Of a stretch of DNA of 64,000 nt, positions 14,930 to 23,960 are shown one piece after another; the stretch's first letter is position 1, and the number at the start of each line of letters is the position of its first letter. Made by a program: the position numbers and the translations under genes. The stretch lies in assembly GCF_003026285.1 (NCBI RefSeq), contig NZ_PYOD01000013.1, positions 1-64,000 of the forward strand, given 5' to 3'. The notes under the pieces are model-generated. The model was not told the origin of the DNA, did not search any database, and saw only the letters and a list, made by a program, of their open reading frames with translations. The DNA comes from Photobacterium profundum (GTDB taxonomy: Bacteria > Pseudomonadota > Gammaproteobacteria > Enterobacterales > Vibrionaceae).

Positions 14930-16408
14930 ATGACTTGGTTCTTACTCTGCGTTGCTGCACTAATCGGTGGTTACTTCATCTACGGTGCCTTTATTGAAAA
15001 GATATTTGGCATAAATGAAAATCGCCAAACACCGGCATATAGTAAACAAGATGGCGTAGATTATGTGCCAATGTCGAACAAGAAGGTTTACCTTGTTCAG
15101 TTATTAAACATCGCGGGTGTAGGTCCTATTTTTGGTCCGATTATGGGCGCGCTATATGGCCCAGCAGCCATGTTATGGATTGTATTAGGGTGTATCTTCG
15201 CCGGCGCAGTACATGATTACTTCTCGGGTATGCTGTCGATTCGTAATAATGGTGCATCAGTACCGACAATTACGGGACGCTACCTAGGCAACGGTGCAAA
15301 ACATTTTATGAATATCTTTGCTATCGTACTGTTGCTATTAGTTGGTGTGGTATTCGTATCTGCGCCTGCAGGCATGATCACTAACCTTGTGAACGAACAA
15401 ACTGGCATTGATATGTCAATGACGACAATGGTTGTGATTATTTTTGCTTATTACATCATCGCGACAATTGTTCCTGTTGATAAAATCATCGGTCGTTTCT
15501 ACCCGTTATTTGGCGCGTTACTTATCTTTATGTCTGTGGGGCTTATTACCGCTATCGCATTCTCCAGTGAGCACACGCTACTGGGTGATTACGAGATGAG
15601 CCAAATGTTCACAAACATGAACCCGAATGACTTGCCTCTGTGGCCTGCACTGTTCATCACTATCGCTTGTGGTGCTATTTCTGGTTTCCACGCAACCCAG
15701 TCGCCACTGATGGCTCGCTGCCTCGAGAATGAAAAGAACGGCCGCTTCGTATTTTACGGCGCAATGATTGGTGAAGGTGTTATCGCATTAATCTGGTGTG
15801 CCCTAGCATTGTCTTTCTTCGGCTCTGTTGAAGCGCTATCAGAAGCAATATCTACAGGCGGCCCTGGTAGTGTGGTATACAACTCATCTATCGGTTTACT
15901 GGGTGTGTTTGGCGGTATTATTGCTTTCTTAGGTGTGGTTATCTTACCGATTACCTCTGGTGACACTGCATTCCGTTCAAGCCGTCTAATCCTTGCTGAA
16001 TATTTCAATATGGATCAGAAAGCCCTGCGTAACCGCCTACTAATGGCATTACCATTATTTATTCTTGGTGGCATTCTAACGCAAGTCGACTTCGGTATTA
16101 TCTGGCGCTACTTCGGCTTTGCAAACCAAACAACAGCCGTAATGATGCTGTGGACAGCCTCTGCTTACCTACTGCGTCACAATAAACTGCATTGGGTAGC
16201 GACTGTACCAGCAATGTTCATGACAACAGTTTGTATTACCTTCATCTTAAACAACAGCCAACTAGGCTTTGGTTTATCAATGATGACATCAACAATTACG
16301 GGTCTTGTAGCAATGCTAGCGATTACAGGCTACGTCATTAAGAAATCGAAAGGTAAAGGCGAAACTGACCTTGCCAATGAAGAAGACGGTAAGTTAGAAA
16401 CTGTATAA
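14930..16408 (+). CDS. btsT: CstA-family pyruvate/peptide transporter (BtsT-like)
   Basis: Inner membrane transporter of the carbon starvation CstA family; E. coli BtsT imports pyruvate with protons. This 492-residue version has the family signature early in the protein (GGYFIYGAFIEKIFG, then YLVQLLNIAGVGPIFGPIMG) and about a dozen or more hydrophobic segments. It is about 200 residues shorter than E. coli BtsT or CstA (roughly 700), and the missing length does not look like a frameshift: the frame is open, begins with GAGAA 7 bases before the ATG, and ends normally. Substrate is inferred from the adjoining BtsSR system and operators; a CstA-like peptide or other carboxylate substrate remains possible. 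Confidence 0.85.
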   Translation: MTWFLLCVAALIGGYFIYGAFIEKIFGINENRQTPAYSKQDGVDYVPMSNKKVYLVQLLNIAGVGPIFGPIMGALYGPAAMLWIVLGCIFAGAVHDYFSGMLSIRNNGASVPTITGRYLGNGAKHFMNIFAIVLLLLVGVVFVSAPAGMITNLVNEQTGIDMSMTTMVVIIFAYYIIATIVPVDKIIGRFYPLFGALLIFMSVGLITAIAFSSEHTLLGDYEMSQMFTNMNPNDLPLWPALFITIACGAISGFHATQSPLMARCLENEKNGRFVFYGAMIGEGVIALIWCALALSFFGSVEALSEAISTGGPGSVVYNSSIGLLGVFGGIIAFLGVVILPITSGDTAFRSSRLILAEYFNMDQKALRNRLLMALPLFILGGILTQVDFGIIWRYFGFANQTTAVMMLWTASAYLLRHNKLHWVATVPAMFMTTVCITFILNNSQLGFGLSMMTSTITGLVAMLAITGYVIKKSKGKGETDLANEEDGKLETV

Positions 16409-16430
16409 GTTTTAGTTCCCCCTAAAACAC

Positions 16431-16459
16431 AAAAACCAGCCACTAGGCTGGTTTTTTTA
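16431..16459 (+). terminator. terminator of btsT
   Basis: Stem AAAAACCAGCC / GGCTGGTTTTT, 4-nt loop, T run of seven. Confidence 0.9.
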
Positions 16460-16656
16460 TAGTAATGAGAAATACATAATTAACTCTTTGGTCGGTCATA
16501 TTGAGTTCTTGCTTACCCATCAGTCTTTTCCATCGACTTGTTACTCTGCTTTATCATCGTTGAGTATTTGCTTATTCAAGATGGTATTAACGAGAAACAT
16601 TATGAATTCAAGGGTATTGTTGAAAAGTGATTACGCTGGATTGCTCATTTTTAGAC
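16460..16656. other. intergenic DNA between btsT and rplS terminators, nothing recognised
   Basis: Part of a 302-base gap between convergent btsT and rplS. An open frame from 16488 to 16736 has no ribosome binding site or recognisable product and runs through the rplS terminator and into the rplS 3' end on the other strand, so I do not call it. Confidence 0.55.
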
Positions 16657-16688
16657 AAAAAAAAGCCCACCGTAAGGTGGGCTTTTTC
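16657..16688 (-). terminator. terminator of the rpsP-rplS operon
   Basis: Stem AAAAGCCCACC / GGTGGGCTTTT with GTAA-type loop, T run on the minus strand, 23 bases after the rplS stop. Confidence 0.9.
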
Positions 16689-16710
16689 GATAAACGTCAT
16701 ACGTTTAAGA

Positions 16711-17064
16711 TTACTTGCGAACAAGCTTCTCTTTGATACGTGCTGCTTTACCAGAACGCTCACGTAGGTAGTACAGTTTGGCACGACGTACTAAACCACG
16801 ACGCTTAACAGTAATGCTATCAACTACTGGAGAGTGAGTTTGGAACGCACGCTCAACGCCTTCACCGTTCGAGATTTTACGAACAGTAAATGCAGAATGT
16901 AGACCACGGTTACGCTTAGCGATAACCACGCCTTCGAACGCCTGTAGACGCTCACGATCGCCTTCTTTTACTTTAACCTGAACAACAACTGTGTCGCCCG
17001 GTGCAAAAGTAGGTAGATCTTGTTTTAGTTGCTCGTCTTCGATCTGCTTGATGATGTTACTCAT
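16711..17064 (-). CDS. rplS: 50S ribosomal protein L19
   Basis: Ribosomal protein at the 30S/50S interface. The 117-residue product contains the family signature (RKISNGEGVERAFQTHSP) and basic C-terminus RIKEKLVRK. It is the last gene of the conserved rpsP-rimM-trmD-rplS operon, 30 bases after trmD, with a strong terminator behind it. Confidence 0.98.
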   Translation of the reverse strand: MSNIIKQIEDEQLKQDLPTFAPGDTVVVQVKVKEGDRERLQAFEGVVIAKRNRGLHSAFTVRKISNGEGVERAFQTHSPVVDSITVKRRGLVRRAKLYYLRERSGKAARIKEKLVRK

Positions 17065-17094
17065 TGCTATATCCTAGAATAAACTGATACTAAA

Positions 17095-17844
17095 TTAAAT
17101 AATGCTTGCTTTATATTCGCGAATAAATTCCGCGAGCAAGAATTCCTGATCGTCAGTCAGAGCTAGATTTCCCAGGAGCTCTGGTCTTCTTAGCCAAGTG
17201 CGGCCCAACGATTGTTTTAATCGCCAGCGACTAATATCCTTATGGTTTCCTGACATCAATACTTTTGGTACTGCATGCCCGTCTAACACATCAGGACGCG
17301 TGTAATGTGGACAATCTAACAGACCATTTGCAAAAGAATCTTCTTCTGCTGACGCAAAGTCACCCAGCACGCCCGGTACAAACCGAACCACAGCGTCAAC
17401 TAAGGTCATGGCTGGAAGTTCACCCCCAGTCAGTACAAAATCCCCAATAGACCATTCTTCGTCTACTTCCTGTTGGATAATGCGCTCATCTACCCCTTCA
17501 TATCGACCACAGATAAGAATCAGGCTCTCATTCTGTGCTAACTCCTCAACACCAGCTTGATCAAGCTTACGGCCCTGAGGGGAGAGGTAAATCACTTTAG
17601 CCTTGCCTTTAGCAGACTTTTTAGCGGTATGAATGGCATCGCGCAAAGGCTGCACCATCATTAACATACCTGGTCCACCGCCGTATGGTCGATCATCAAC
17701 CGTACGGTGTTTATCTTCCGTAAAATCACGAGGATTCCACGTATCGATAGACAAAAGGCCTTTTTTTACCGCCTGGCCTGTTACCCCAAAATTGGTAATA
17801 GAAGTGAACATTTCAGGAAAAAGGCTTATAACACCAACCCACAT
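17095..17844 (-). CDS. trmD: tRNA (guanine37-N1)-methyltransferase TrmD
   Basis: SPOUT-class enzyme that methylates G37 next to the anticodon using S-adenosylmethionine, preventing +1 frameshifts. The 249-residue protein has the knot-forming motifs ICGRYEGVDERI and EWSIGDFVLTGGE, the GGGPGMLM loop near residue 55, and the C-terminal RPEL helix region. Third gene of the rpsP operon; 26 bases separate it from rimM. Confidence 0.98.
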   Translation of the reverse strand: MWVGVISLFPEMFTSITNFGVTGQAVKKGLLSIDTWNPRDFTEDKHRTVDDRPYGGGPGMLMMVQPLRDAIHTAKKSAKGKAKVIYLSPQGRKLDQAGVEELAQNESLILICGRYEGVDERIIQQEVDEEWSIGDFVLTGGELPAMTLVDAVVRFVPGVLGDFASAEEDSFANGLLDCPHYTRPDVLDGHAVPKVLMSGNHKDISRWRLKQSLGRTWLRRPELLGNLALTDDQEFLLAEFIREYKASII

Positions 17845-17870
17845 GTGTTCGCTCGCTTAGTTACCAGAGG

Positions 17871-18404
17871 TTAAAATCCAGGATCCCAGTCAACTTCGAT
17901 CCGCTGAGCAGTGCGATCAATCGACTTGATGACCTGCTCATCGAGGAACGGTATTAAGCGTTCCTTCTGTCCAAAAGCATCTTTCAGGTTAGCTTTCACA
18001 ACTAATACATCGTTTGACCCTGTTTCCAGGATATCTGTCACTTTACCTAGATCGTAACCTTCGGTAGTAACAACAGACATGCCATACAATTCACGCCAGT
18101 AGAATTCTTCTCCTGACAGTGCGGGTAGTTGATCTGCATGTACAGCGACCTCAGCGTTAGTGAAAATCTGTGCATCCTCACGGATGTCCAGGCCCTCTAA
18201 CTTAGCCACTATGCCCTGACCATGCTTCTTCCAGGATTCAATCTGGATTGGCTTCCATTCACCCTTTACTTTAATAAGCCAAGGTTGATAGGCGAAAATA
18301 CTTTCAGACTGTTCAGTGTAGGAGAAAACCTTGAGCCAACCCTTGATACCGTAGGTGGCACCCAGTTTACCGACAACAACTAAGTCTTGGTTTTGTGAGC
18401 TCAT
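17871..18404 (-). CDS. rimM: 16S rRNA processing/30S maturation factor RimM
   Basis: Binds ribosomal protein S19 and helps assemble the 30S head. The 177-residue protein has the N-terminal RimM beta-barrel (VVGKLGATYGIKGWLKVFS) and a C-terminal PRC-barrel (about 95-170, YDLGKVTDILETGSNDVLVV and LIPFLDEQVIKSID). It lies between rpsP and trmD, 30 bases after rpsP. Confidence 0.97.
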   Translation of the reverse strand: MSSQNQDLVVVGKLGATYGIKGWLKVFSYTEQSESIFAYQPWLIKVKGEWKPIQIESWKKHGQGIVAKLEGLDIREDAQIFTNAEVAVHADQLPALSGEEFYWRELYGMSVVTTEGYDLGKVTDILETGSNDVLVVKANLKDAFGQKERLIPFLDEQVIKSIDRTAQRIEVDWDPGF

Positions 18405-18434
18405 AGTTCTATATCTCTACCTGATTTTGCTAAA

Positions 18435-18686
18435 TTAAGCAGCTGCTTTAGCAGCGTCTTTGATTAGCTTAGCTGTGCGGTCAGACACAGTTGCGCCAAG
18501 ACCAACCCAGTGATTAACACGGTCAAGATCTAGACGTAAACGCTCTTCCTGACCCTTAGCTAGCGGGTTGAAGAAACCGATTTTTTCGATGTTACGACCG
18601 TCGCGTGCGCAACGAGAATCAGCAACAACGATTTGGTAAAATGGACGCTTCTTAGCGCCGTGACGTGCCAAACGAATGGTAACCAT
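18435..18686 (-). CDS. rpsP: 30S ribosomal protein S16
   Basis: Primary-tier 30S assembly protein. The 83-residue product begins [20 protein letters not shown], the family signature, with AGAGGA upstream of the ATG. It is the first gene of the rpsP-rimM-trmD-rplS operon. A promoter at 18772-18799 and a strong leader hairpin at 18723-18748 precede it. Confidence 0.98.
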
Positions 18687-18722
18687 ATCGTCCTCTTTAG
18701 TTTTGCATTACTGTAAATAAAT

Positions 18723-18748
18723 TGGCCCCGTCTAATAAAACGGGGCCA
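18723..18748 (-). terminator. leader hairpin of rpsP, possible attenuator or ffh terminator
   Basis: TGGCCCCGT and ACGGGGCCA form a perfect 9-bp GC-rich stem with an 8-nt loop. On the minus strand it is followed by CAATTTATTT rather than a clean T run. It lies downstream of the apparent rpsP promoter, so it would be in the rpsP 5' leader; it may also catch transcripts from ffh. Confidence 0.6.
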
Positions 18749-18771
18749 GTGCCAAATTTTGAAGCCTCGGA

Positions 18772-18799
18772 ATTTTACTCTTTGAGCCGATGAATGCAA
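18772..18799 (-). promoter_or_regulatory. putative rpsP operon promoter
   Basis: Minus-strand TTGCAT (18794-18799), 16-base spacer, TAAAAT (18772-18777), followed by a GC-containing discriminator. It sits between ffh and rpsP and would give a leader of about 80 bases that includes the hairpin at 18723-18748. Confidence 0.65.
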
Positions 18800-18865
18800 C
18801 TTATTTAGCTACTTTTTCACCAATCAGATAAAACAAAAAATAAAAAACCGATAAATATGAACAAA

Positions 18866-20233
18866 TTAACGCCCAGGGAACATGCCGCCACCAGGCATCA
18901 TGCCCTTCATATTACGCATCATGTTCTTCATTCCACCTTTTTGCATTTTTTTCATCATCTTTTGCATCTGGGTGAATTGCTTCAGTAGGCGGTTAACATC
19001 TTGCACCTGTGTACCAGAACCCGTTGCGATACGCTTTTTACGCGATCCTTTGATAATCTCTGGACGTGAACGTTCACCTTTAGTCATGGAATTAATAATA
19101 GCTTCCATTTGTAAAAACATACGATCGTCAACTTGATCTTTTACATTATCGGGTAGTTGAGACATGCCTGGCAATTTATCCATCATGCCGCCCATGCCAC
19201 CCATGTTCTTCATTTGTTGAAGCTGGCTACGGAAGTCTTCAAGGTCAAAACCTTTCTTTTCTTTAAACTTCTTTGCTAATTCTTCTGCTTGGCTTTTATC
19301 TACATTACGCTCTAGGTCTTCGATCAGTGACAGTACATCACCCATGCCCAGAATACGCGAAGCCACACGATTAGGATGGAACGGTTCTAGTGCGTCGGTC
19401 TTTTCCCCCACACCCAAGAATTTAATCGGCTTACCAGTAATATGACGCACAGATAAAGCTGCACCACCACGAGCATCGCCATCGACTTTCGTCAGAATGA
19501 CACCGGTTAACGGTAGTGCATCGTTGAAGGCTTTCGCAGTATTTGCCGCATCCTGACCTGTCATGGCATCGACCACGAACAAGGTTTCAACCGGATTAGC
19601 TGCTTTATGAATATCTTTAATTTCATCCATCATCACATCATCAACATGCAGACGACCTGCTGTATCGACAATAACGACGTCATAAAACTTCAATTTACCA
19701 TGAGCAACTGCAGCGCTTACGATATCAACCGGCTTTTGCTCTGCTGATGATGGGAAGAAATCAATCCCAATATCGTTCGCGAGCGTTTCTAGCTGTTTGA
19801 TCGCCGCTGGGCGGTAAACATCGGCAGAAACAACAAGAACATTTTTCTTTTCGCGTTCTTTAAGTACTTTACCTAACTTACCAACACTGGTGGTTTTACC
19901 CGCACCTTGCAGACCCGCCATCAAAATGACCGCTGGAGGCTGACAAGCTAAGTCCAGTGCTTCATTTGATTCACCCATAACCGACTCAAGCTCAGCTTGA
20001 ACAATTTTGATGAACTCTTGACCAGGAGTAAGGCTTTTAGATACTTCACTACCTACAGCACGCTCTTTTACGCGCTTGACGAATTCGCGAACAACTGGCA
20101 GCGCAACATCAGCTTCGAGTAACGCCATACGTACTTCACGTAGCGTATCTTTGATGTTGTCGTCCGTCAGGCGACCACGGCCACTGACATTTTTAAGCGT
20201 TCGCGATAAACGCTCCGTTAAATTTTCGAACAT
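18866..20233 (-). CDS. ffh: signal recognition particle protein Ffh
   Basis: SRP54-type GTPase that, with 4.5S RNA, delivers ribosomes making inner membrane proteins to FtsY. The 455-residue protein has an N domain (1-90), a G domain with Walker A GLQGAGKTTS, DTAGR and TKVDGDARGG motifs, and a C-terminal M domain rich in methionine (KMMKKMQKGGMKNMMRNMKG) that binds signal sequences and RNA. Divergent from ypjD. Confidence 0.98.
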   Translation of the reverse strand: MFENLTERLSRTLKNVSGRGRLTDDNIKDTLREVRMALLEADVALPVVREFVKRVKERAVGSEVSKSLTPGQEFIKIVQAELESVMGESNEALDLACQPPAVILMAGLQGAGKTTSVGKLGKVLKEREKKNVLVVSADVYRPAAIKQLETLANDIGIDFFPSSAEQKPVDIVSAAVAHGKLKFYDVVIVDTAGRLHVDDVMMDEIKDIHKAANPVETLFVVDAMTGQDAANTAKAFNDALPLTGVILTKVDGDARGGAALSVRHITGKPIKFLGVGEKTDALEPFHPNRVASRILGMGDVLSLIEDLERNVDKSQAEELAKKFKEKKGFDLEDFRSQLQQMKNMGGMGGMMDKLPGMSQLPDNVKDQVDDRMFLQMEAIINSMTKGERSRPEIIKGSRKKRIATGSGTQVQDVNRLLKQFTQMQKMMKKMQKGGMKNMMRNMKGMMPGGGMFPGR

Positions 20234-20382
20234 GTGCTACTCGCTCGTTACGCAATAAAATCTAAATAATTACAGTTAGTATACCGCAATCCTGCATCCG
20301 CTTTCATGTTATAGATAGCGACTATTGTTTGAGCAGGGTATAATTGCGATCTCTAACCATCTTAACTAGTTAACAGTTTACT

Positions 20383-21180
20383 ATGGATACGTTAATAGCC
20401 TTAGTGGCCGCTTGCTTTTATTTTCTCGCTCTGGGACTTGTTGTTCCAGGCTTAACCAATAGTAATGGAATTAAAACTAAGCCGGTTTTTATTGCGGCTT
20501 TAGTGGCAATAACGTTACATACCTTGCTGTTGAAAGACTTAATTTTGGGTGGCGCAGGGCAAAACCTCAGTATATTGAATGTTGCCTCGTTGATCAGTTT
20601 GATCATTGCAACATTAACAACATTCGCGATGTTACGCATGCGAGTATGGTTTTTGCTTCCTGTTATATATAGCTTTGCTGCCATTAATTTATCGGCCGCA
20701 ACATTATTGCCCGGTGCCTTTATTACCCATTTAGAAGGTCACCCTCAAGTCTTATTTCATATATCTCTTGCATTGTTTTCTTATTCAACACTTATGATTG
20801 CGACCTTGTATGCTATTCAATTAGCATGGTTGGATCACAAATTAAAAAATAAGAAGAGCTTGAAAATTAATCCTAACATTCCTCCTTTAATGATGGTGGA
20901 ACGTCAGCTTTTCAAGATCATTTTGGTCGGTAATTCACTTTTAACCGTTACCCTGATTTCTGGCATCTTTTTTATTCAAGATATGTTGGCACAAGGCAAA
21001 ACCCATAAAGCGGTGCTTTCTCTACTTGCGTGGGGGGTTTATAGCGTATTACTTTGGGGACACTACCAAAAAGGGTGGCGTGGTCGTAGGGTAATCTGGT
21101 TTAGTTTAGTCGGTGCATTTCTTCTAACACTTGCTTACTTTGGTAGCCGTTTTGTGAAAGAAATCATAATTGGGGGCTAA
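20383..21180 (+). CDS. ypjD: YpjD, cytochrome c assembly-like inner membrane protein
   Basis: A 265-residue polytopic membrane protein of the CcsA/CcmC-like family, about eight hydrophobic segments, closely matching E. coli YpjD in length and position next to ffh and the CorB-type gene. A His in the FHISLALFSYST segment and a WGHY motif recall haem-handling homologues. A role in haem or c-type cytochrome biogenesis is implied by the family but not established. Confidence 0.85.
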   Translation: MDTLIALVAACFYFLALGLVVPGLTNSNGIKTKPVFIAALVAITLHTLLLKDLILGGAGQNLSILNVASLISLIIATLTTFAMLRMRVWFLLPVIYSFAAINLSAATLLPGAFITHLEGHPQVLFHISLALFSYSTLMIATLYAIQLAWLDHKLKNKKSLKINPNIPPLMMVERQLFKIILVGNSLLTVTLISGIFFIQDMLAQGKTHKAVLSLLAWGVYSVLLWGHYQKGWRGRRVIWFSLVGAFLLTLAYFGSRFVKEIIIGG

Positions 21181-21266
21181 AACCGTCTAATAATGAAGTA
21201 CTATTGACACTTGTAATCAAATAAGTACAACTGTACTTGTGAACAAAACGTTAAGGAACTAGATTT

Positions 21267-22544
21267 TTGGACGACATATCCACGGGAGTATTATTCTCCC
21301 TACTGATATTGCTACTCATTATTTCCGGATATTTTTCCGGCTCTGAAACCGGCATGATGTCCCTCAACCGTTACAAGTTGCGGCATTTAGCGAATCAAGG
21401 GCACCGTGGGGCAAAACGTGTTGAAAAACTGCTTTCCCGCCCAGATCGCCTTATCGGTCTGATTCTGATTGGCAACAATCTCGTCAATATTCTAGCTTCA
21501 GCCATTGCGACCATAATCGGAATGCGCCTATACGGTGATCTCGGTGTTGCGATAGCAACGGGTGCCCTCACCTTAGTGGTATTAGTATTTTCTGAAGTCA
21601 CGCCAAAAACACTGGCAACGATTTACCCTGAACGCGTTTCTTACCTCAGTAGTCTTGTGCTTAACGTGCTCATGAAAGTGCTGTATCCGCTGGTCTGGTT
21701 TGTAAACGGCATTACCAATGGCTTTTTGCTTCTTCTCGGGCTAAAAGTCGATAACATGGATAGCTCAAAGCTTAATTCAGCTGAATTACGTACGATTGTT
21801 GATGAAGCTGGCGGCTTAATCCCTCGCCGTCACCAAGATATGCTTTTATCTATTCTAGATTTAGAAAATGTGACCGTCGAAGACTTAATGGTCCCGCGCA
21901 GTGACATTGCCGCTATCAACATTAATGACGATTGGAAATCCATCACGCGTCAACTCATCCACTCGGCACATGGCCGTATCGTGCTATATCGGGATACGAT
22001 TGATGAAGTCGTTGGTATGTTACGTGTACGTGAAGCATACCGTTTGATGATGGAAAAAAATGACTTCAGTAAAGCAAACCTGTTGCGTGCCGCCGATGAA
22101 GTGTATTTCATTCCAGAAGCTACCCCACTCAATACTCAACTCTTAAAATTCCAACGTAATAAAGAACGCATTGGTTTAATTGTGGATGAATACGGTGATA
22201 TTCAGGGCTTGATTACACTGGAAGACATTCTTGAAGAAATTGTGGGTGAGTTTACGACATCTATTGCACCGACCTTAGCGGAAGAGGTCACATCACAAGC
22301 CGATGGCAGCTTGCTGATCGAAGGCAGTGCCAATATTCGAGACCTTAATAAAAGTCTGAATTGGAGTTTACCGACCGATGGCCCGCGCACGCTGAACGGT
22401 TTGATTTTAGAGCAGTTAGAAGATATTCCAGATAGCCAATTAAGTATCGAAGTCGCAGGGCATCAAATGGTCATTATGGACGTATCTGACAACATGATTA
22501 AATTGGTTAAGATCTTACCAACGACGTTAAAGCAAGCAGGCTAA
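21267..22544 (+). CDS. yfjD: CNNM/CorB family membrane protein (YfjD, HlyC/CorC type)
   Basis: Inner membrane protein with an N-terminal DUF21 transmembrane domain (about 1-185, including YFSGSETGMMSLNRYKLRHL), two cytoplasmic CBS domains (about 195-330) and a C-terminal CorC_HlyC domain (about 345-422). The family functions in Mg2+/Co2+ homeostasis; members have been renamed CorB. Length 425 matches E. coli YfjD. The start is TTG at 21267, supported by AAGGAA 8 bases upstream and by alignment with E. coli (MEHIST). It is 86 bases after ypjD in the same direction; the pair is conserved in E. coli. Confidence 0.9.
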   Translation: MDDISTGVLFSLLILLLIISGYFSGSETGMMSLNRYKLRHLANQGHRGAKRVEKLLSRPDRLIGLILIGNNLVNILASAIATIIGMRLYGDLGVAIATGALTLVVLVFSEVTPKTLATIYPERVSYLSSLVLNVLMKVLYPLVWFVNGITNGFLLLLGLKVDNMDSSKLNSAELRTIVDEAGGLIPRRHQDMLLSILDLENVTVEDLMVPRSDIAAININDDWKSITRQLIHSAHGRIVLYRDTIDEVVGMLRVREAYRLMMEKNDFSKANLLRAADEVYFIPEATPLNTQLLKFQRNKERIGLIVDEYGDIQGLITLEDILEEIVGEFTTSIAPTLAEEVTSQADGSLLIEGSANIRDLNKSLNWSLPTDGPRTLNGLILEQLEDIPDSQLSIEVAGHQMVIMDVSDNMIKLVKILPTTLKQAG

Positions 22545-22564
22545 TCTCCTGTAATGCAGCAAAG

Positions 22565-22598
22565 AAAAAAGCCAGCAATATATCTGCTGGCTTTTTTG
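22565..22598. terminator. bidirectional terminator between yfjD and luxS
   Basis: AAAAAAGCCAGCA / TGCTGGCTTTTTT, 13-bp stem with 7-nt loop, serving both converging genes. Confidence 0.92.
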
Positions 22599-22620
22599 AT
22601 TCTAATTAGCAGTGGCGTAT

Positions 22621-23139
22621 CTACTTTACATCGAGCTCTTTCAACATACTTTCAGGCAAGGCTAATTCGTCATTCTTATTAACATTAATCCCTTCAGCAA
22701 GAATTGTTTTAGCAATATCTTTTGCTTCTTCTAATGAATGCATACTGTATGTACCACACTGGTATTCATTCAATTCTGGGATTTTATCTTGCGATTCGAC
22801 CTTTAGTACATCTTCCATGGCTGCAGTCCAACCAGCGGCAACATCTTGCTCGCTAGGTGTGCCAATTAAACTCATGTAAAAACCCGTACGACACCCCATT
22901 GGTGAGATATCAATAATTTCCACACGGCTTGAATTCAAGTGGTTACGCATAAAGCCTGCGTATAGGTGCTCAAGTGTATGAATTCCACGCTCACTTAAAA
23001 TATCCATATTAGGACGACAGAAACGAAGATCAAATACTGTGATTGTGTCACCTTTGGGCGTTTGCATGGTTTTTGCCACACGTACCGCAGGGGCATTCAT
23101 TCGCGTATGATCAACAGTAAAACTATCTAATAACGGCAT
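22621..23139 (-). CDS. luxS: S-ribosylhomocysteine lyase LuxS
   Basis: Cleaves S-ribosylhomocysteine to homocysteine and DPD, the precursor of autoinducer 2, closing the activated methyl cycle. The 172-residue protein has the metal-binding HTLEH motif (His54, His58, with Glu57), catalytic Cys83 (MGCRTGFYMS) and the third ligand Cys in EYQCGTYSMHS. AGAAGGA precedes the ATG. Its upstream neighbours on the same strand are a lipoprotein gene and gshA. Confidence 0.98.
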   Translation of the reverse strand: MPLLDSFTVDHTRMNAPAVRVAKTMQTPKGDTITVFDLRFCRPNMDILSERGIHTLEHLYAGFMRNHLNSSRVEIIDISPMGCRTGFYMSLIGTPSEQDVAAGWTAAMEDVLKVESQDKIPELNEYQCGTYSMHSLEEAKDIAKTILAEGINVNKNDELALPESMLKELDVK

Positions 23140-23208
23140 AACATCCTTCTCCTTTGCCTAGCGTTTAGTTCTCTATACTGAGGGAAACATAACCGCGCGG
23201 TCGTTCAA

Positions 23209-23820
23209 TTAGAACGGCCACCAGCTGCGGTTATCGTCTAACTCTTTGCGGCATTGCTTTAACTGCCAACCATAATCTTTTGATTGTTTCTCAACTTTAC
23301 GGGCAATCTTAATCAAGGTTGGTTTACTTTTGTAAGAACCACGCTTAAAGCCACCTCGCCCCTCATGGTACGCCAAGTATTGACTATAAGCATCCCATTT
23401 AGAGATACCTAACTGACGCTGAGTTTCATGGGTGTACCAGCCAATAAAGTGTAGTGCATCATCAAAATTTGTTCGTGACCCACCATTTTTTGTCGCTTTT
23501 TGATAATCTTCCCAGGCTGGATCTTGCGCTTGTGCGTAACCATACGCACTACTCACTCTGCCCCAAGGAATAAAGCCTAAAATGTAATCTTTTGGTGGGC
23601 GAGCATCATGACGAAAACTACTTTCTTGTTTAATAAATGCCATCGCAACATTAATGGGAGTACCCCATTCTTTTTGCATATCAACAGCATCATCATACCA
23701 ACTCGGATTTTCTCTAAAAATACTACAGATATTAGATTGGTTTTTCGGTGGAGGAGTCGCACAACCCGTCACTGTCAGTAAAACACCAAACAGTATCAGT
23801 AAGCGTACAGCAGACAGCAT
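23209..23820 (-). CDS. lipoprotein with lysozyme-like/transglycosylase (SLT) domain
   Basis: A 203-residue lipoprotein with a type II signal peptide (LLTVTGC, Cys20) and a soluble domain resembling transglycosylase SLT: AFIKQESSF with the likely catalytic Glu66, SSAYGYAQAQDPAW, and the YLAYHEGRGGF motif. It is probably a periplasmic, membrane-anchored peptidoglycan lytic transglycosylase-like protein; activity is not proven. I chose the ATG at 23820 because GGTGA lies upstream and the signal peptide then starts cleanly; an upstream TTG would add ten unlikely residues. Confidence 0.82.
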   Translation of the reverse strand: MLSAVRLLILFGVLLTVTGCATPPPKNQSNICSIFRENPSWYDDAVDMQKEWGTPINVAMAFIKQESSFRHDARPPKDYILGFIPWGRVSSAYGYAQAQDPAWEDYQKATKNGGSRTNFDDALHFIGWYTHETQRQLGISKWDAYSQYLAYHEGRGGFKRGSYKSKPTLIKIARKVEKQSKDYGWQLKQCRKELDDNRSWWPF

Positions 23821-23960
23821 ATTTTCATTCACCAAACAGTGTGTGAACAAACCTAACTTAAGTTAATGCAATCCAAAAATCGGTTTGAACCAAGTGCATT
23901 TATCATGGTCTGAATTAATGACAGGCAGTAAAGCTGTCGTCATCCCTGCGAAATTATTTA

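Noticed and set aside
14930..16408. btsT as a truncated pseudogene because it is about 200 residues shorter than E. coli BtsT
   Set aside because: The frame is intact with good start and terminator, and short CstA-type proteins of this length are, to my knowledge, found in Vibrio.
16488..16736. Plus-strand frame of 82 codons between btsT and rplS
   Set aside because: Runs through the rplS terminator and into rplS on the opposite strand, no ribosome binding site, no recognisable features.
18560..18799. Minus-strand frame overlapping rpsP
   Set aside because: Out of frame with the conserved S16 sequence and starting upstream in the promoter.
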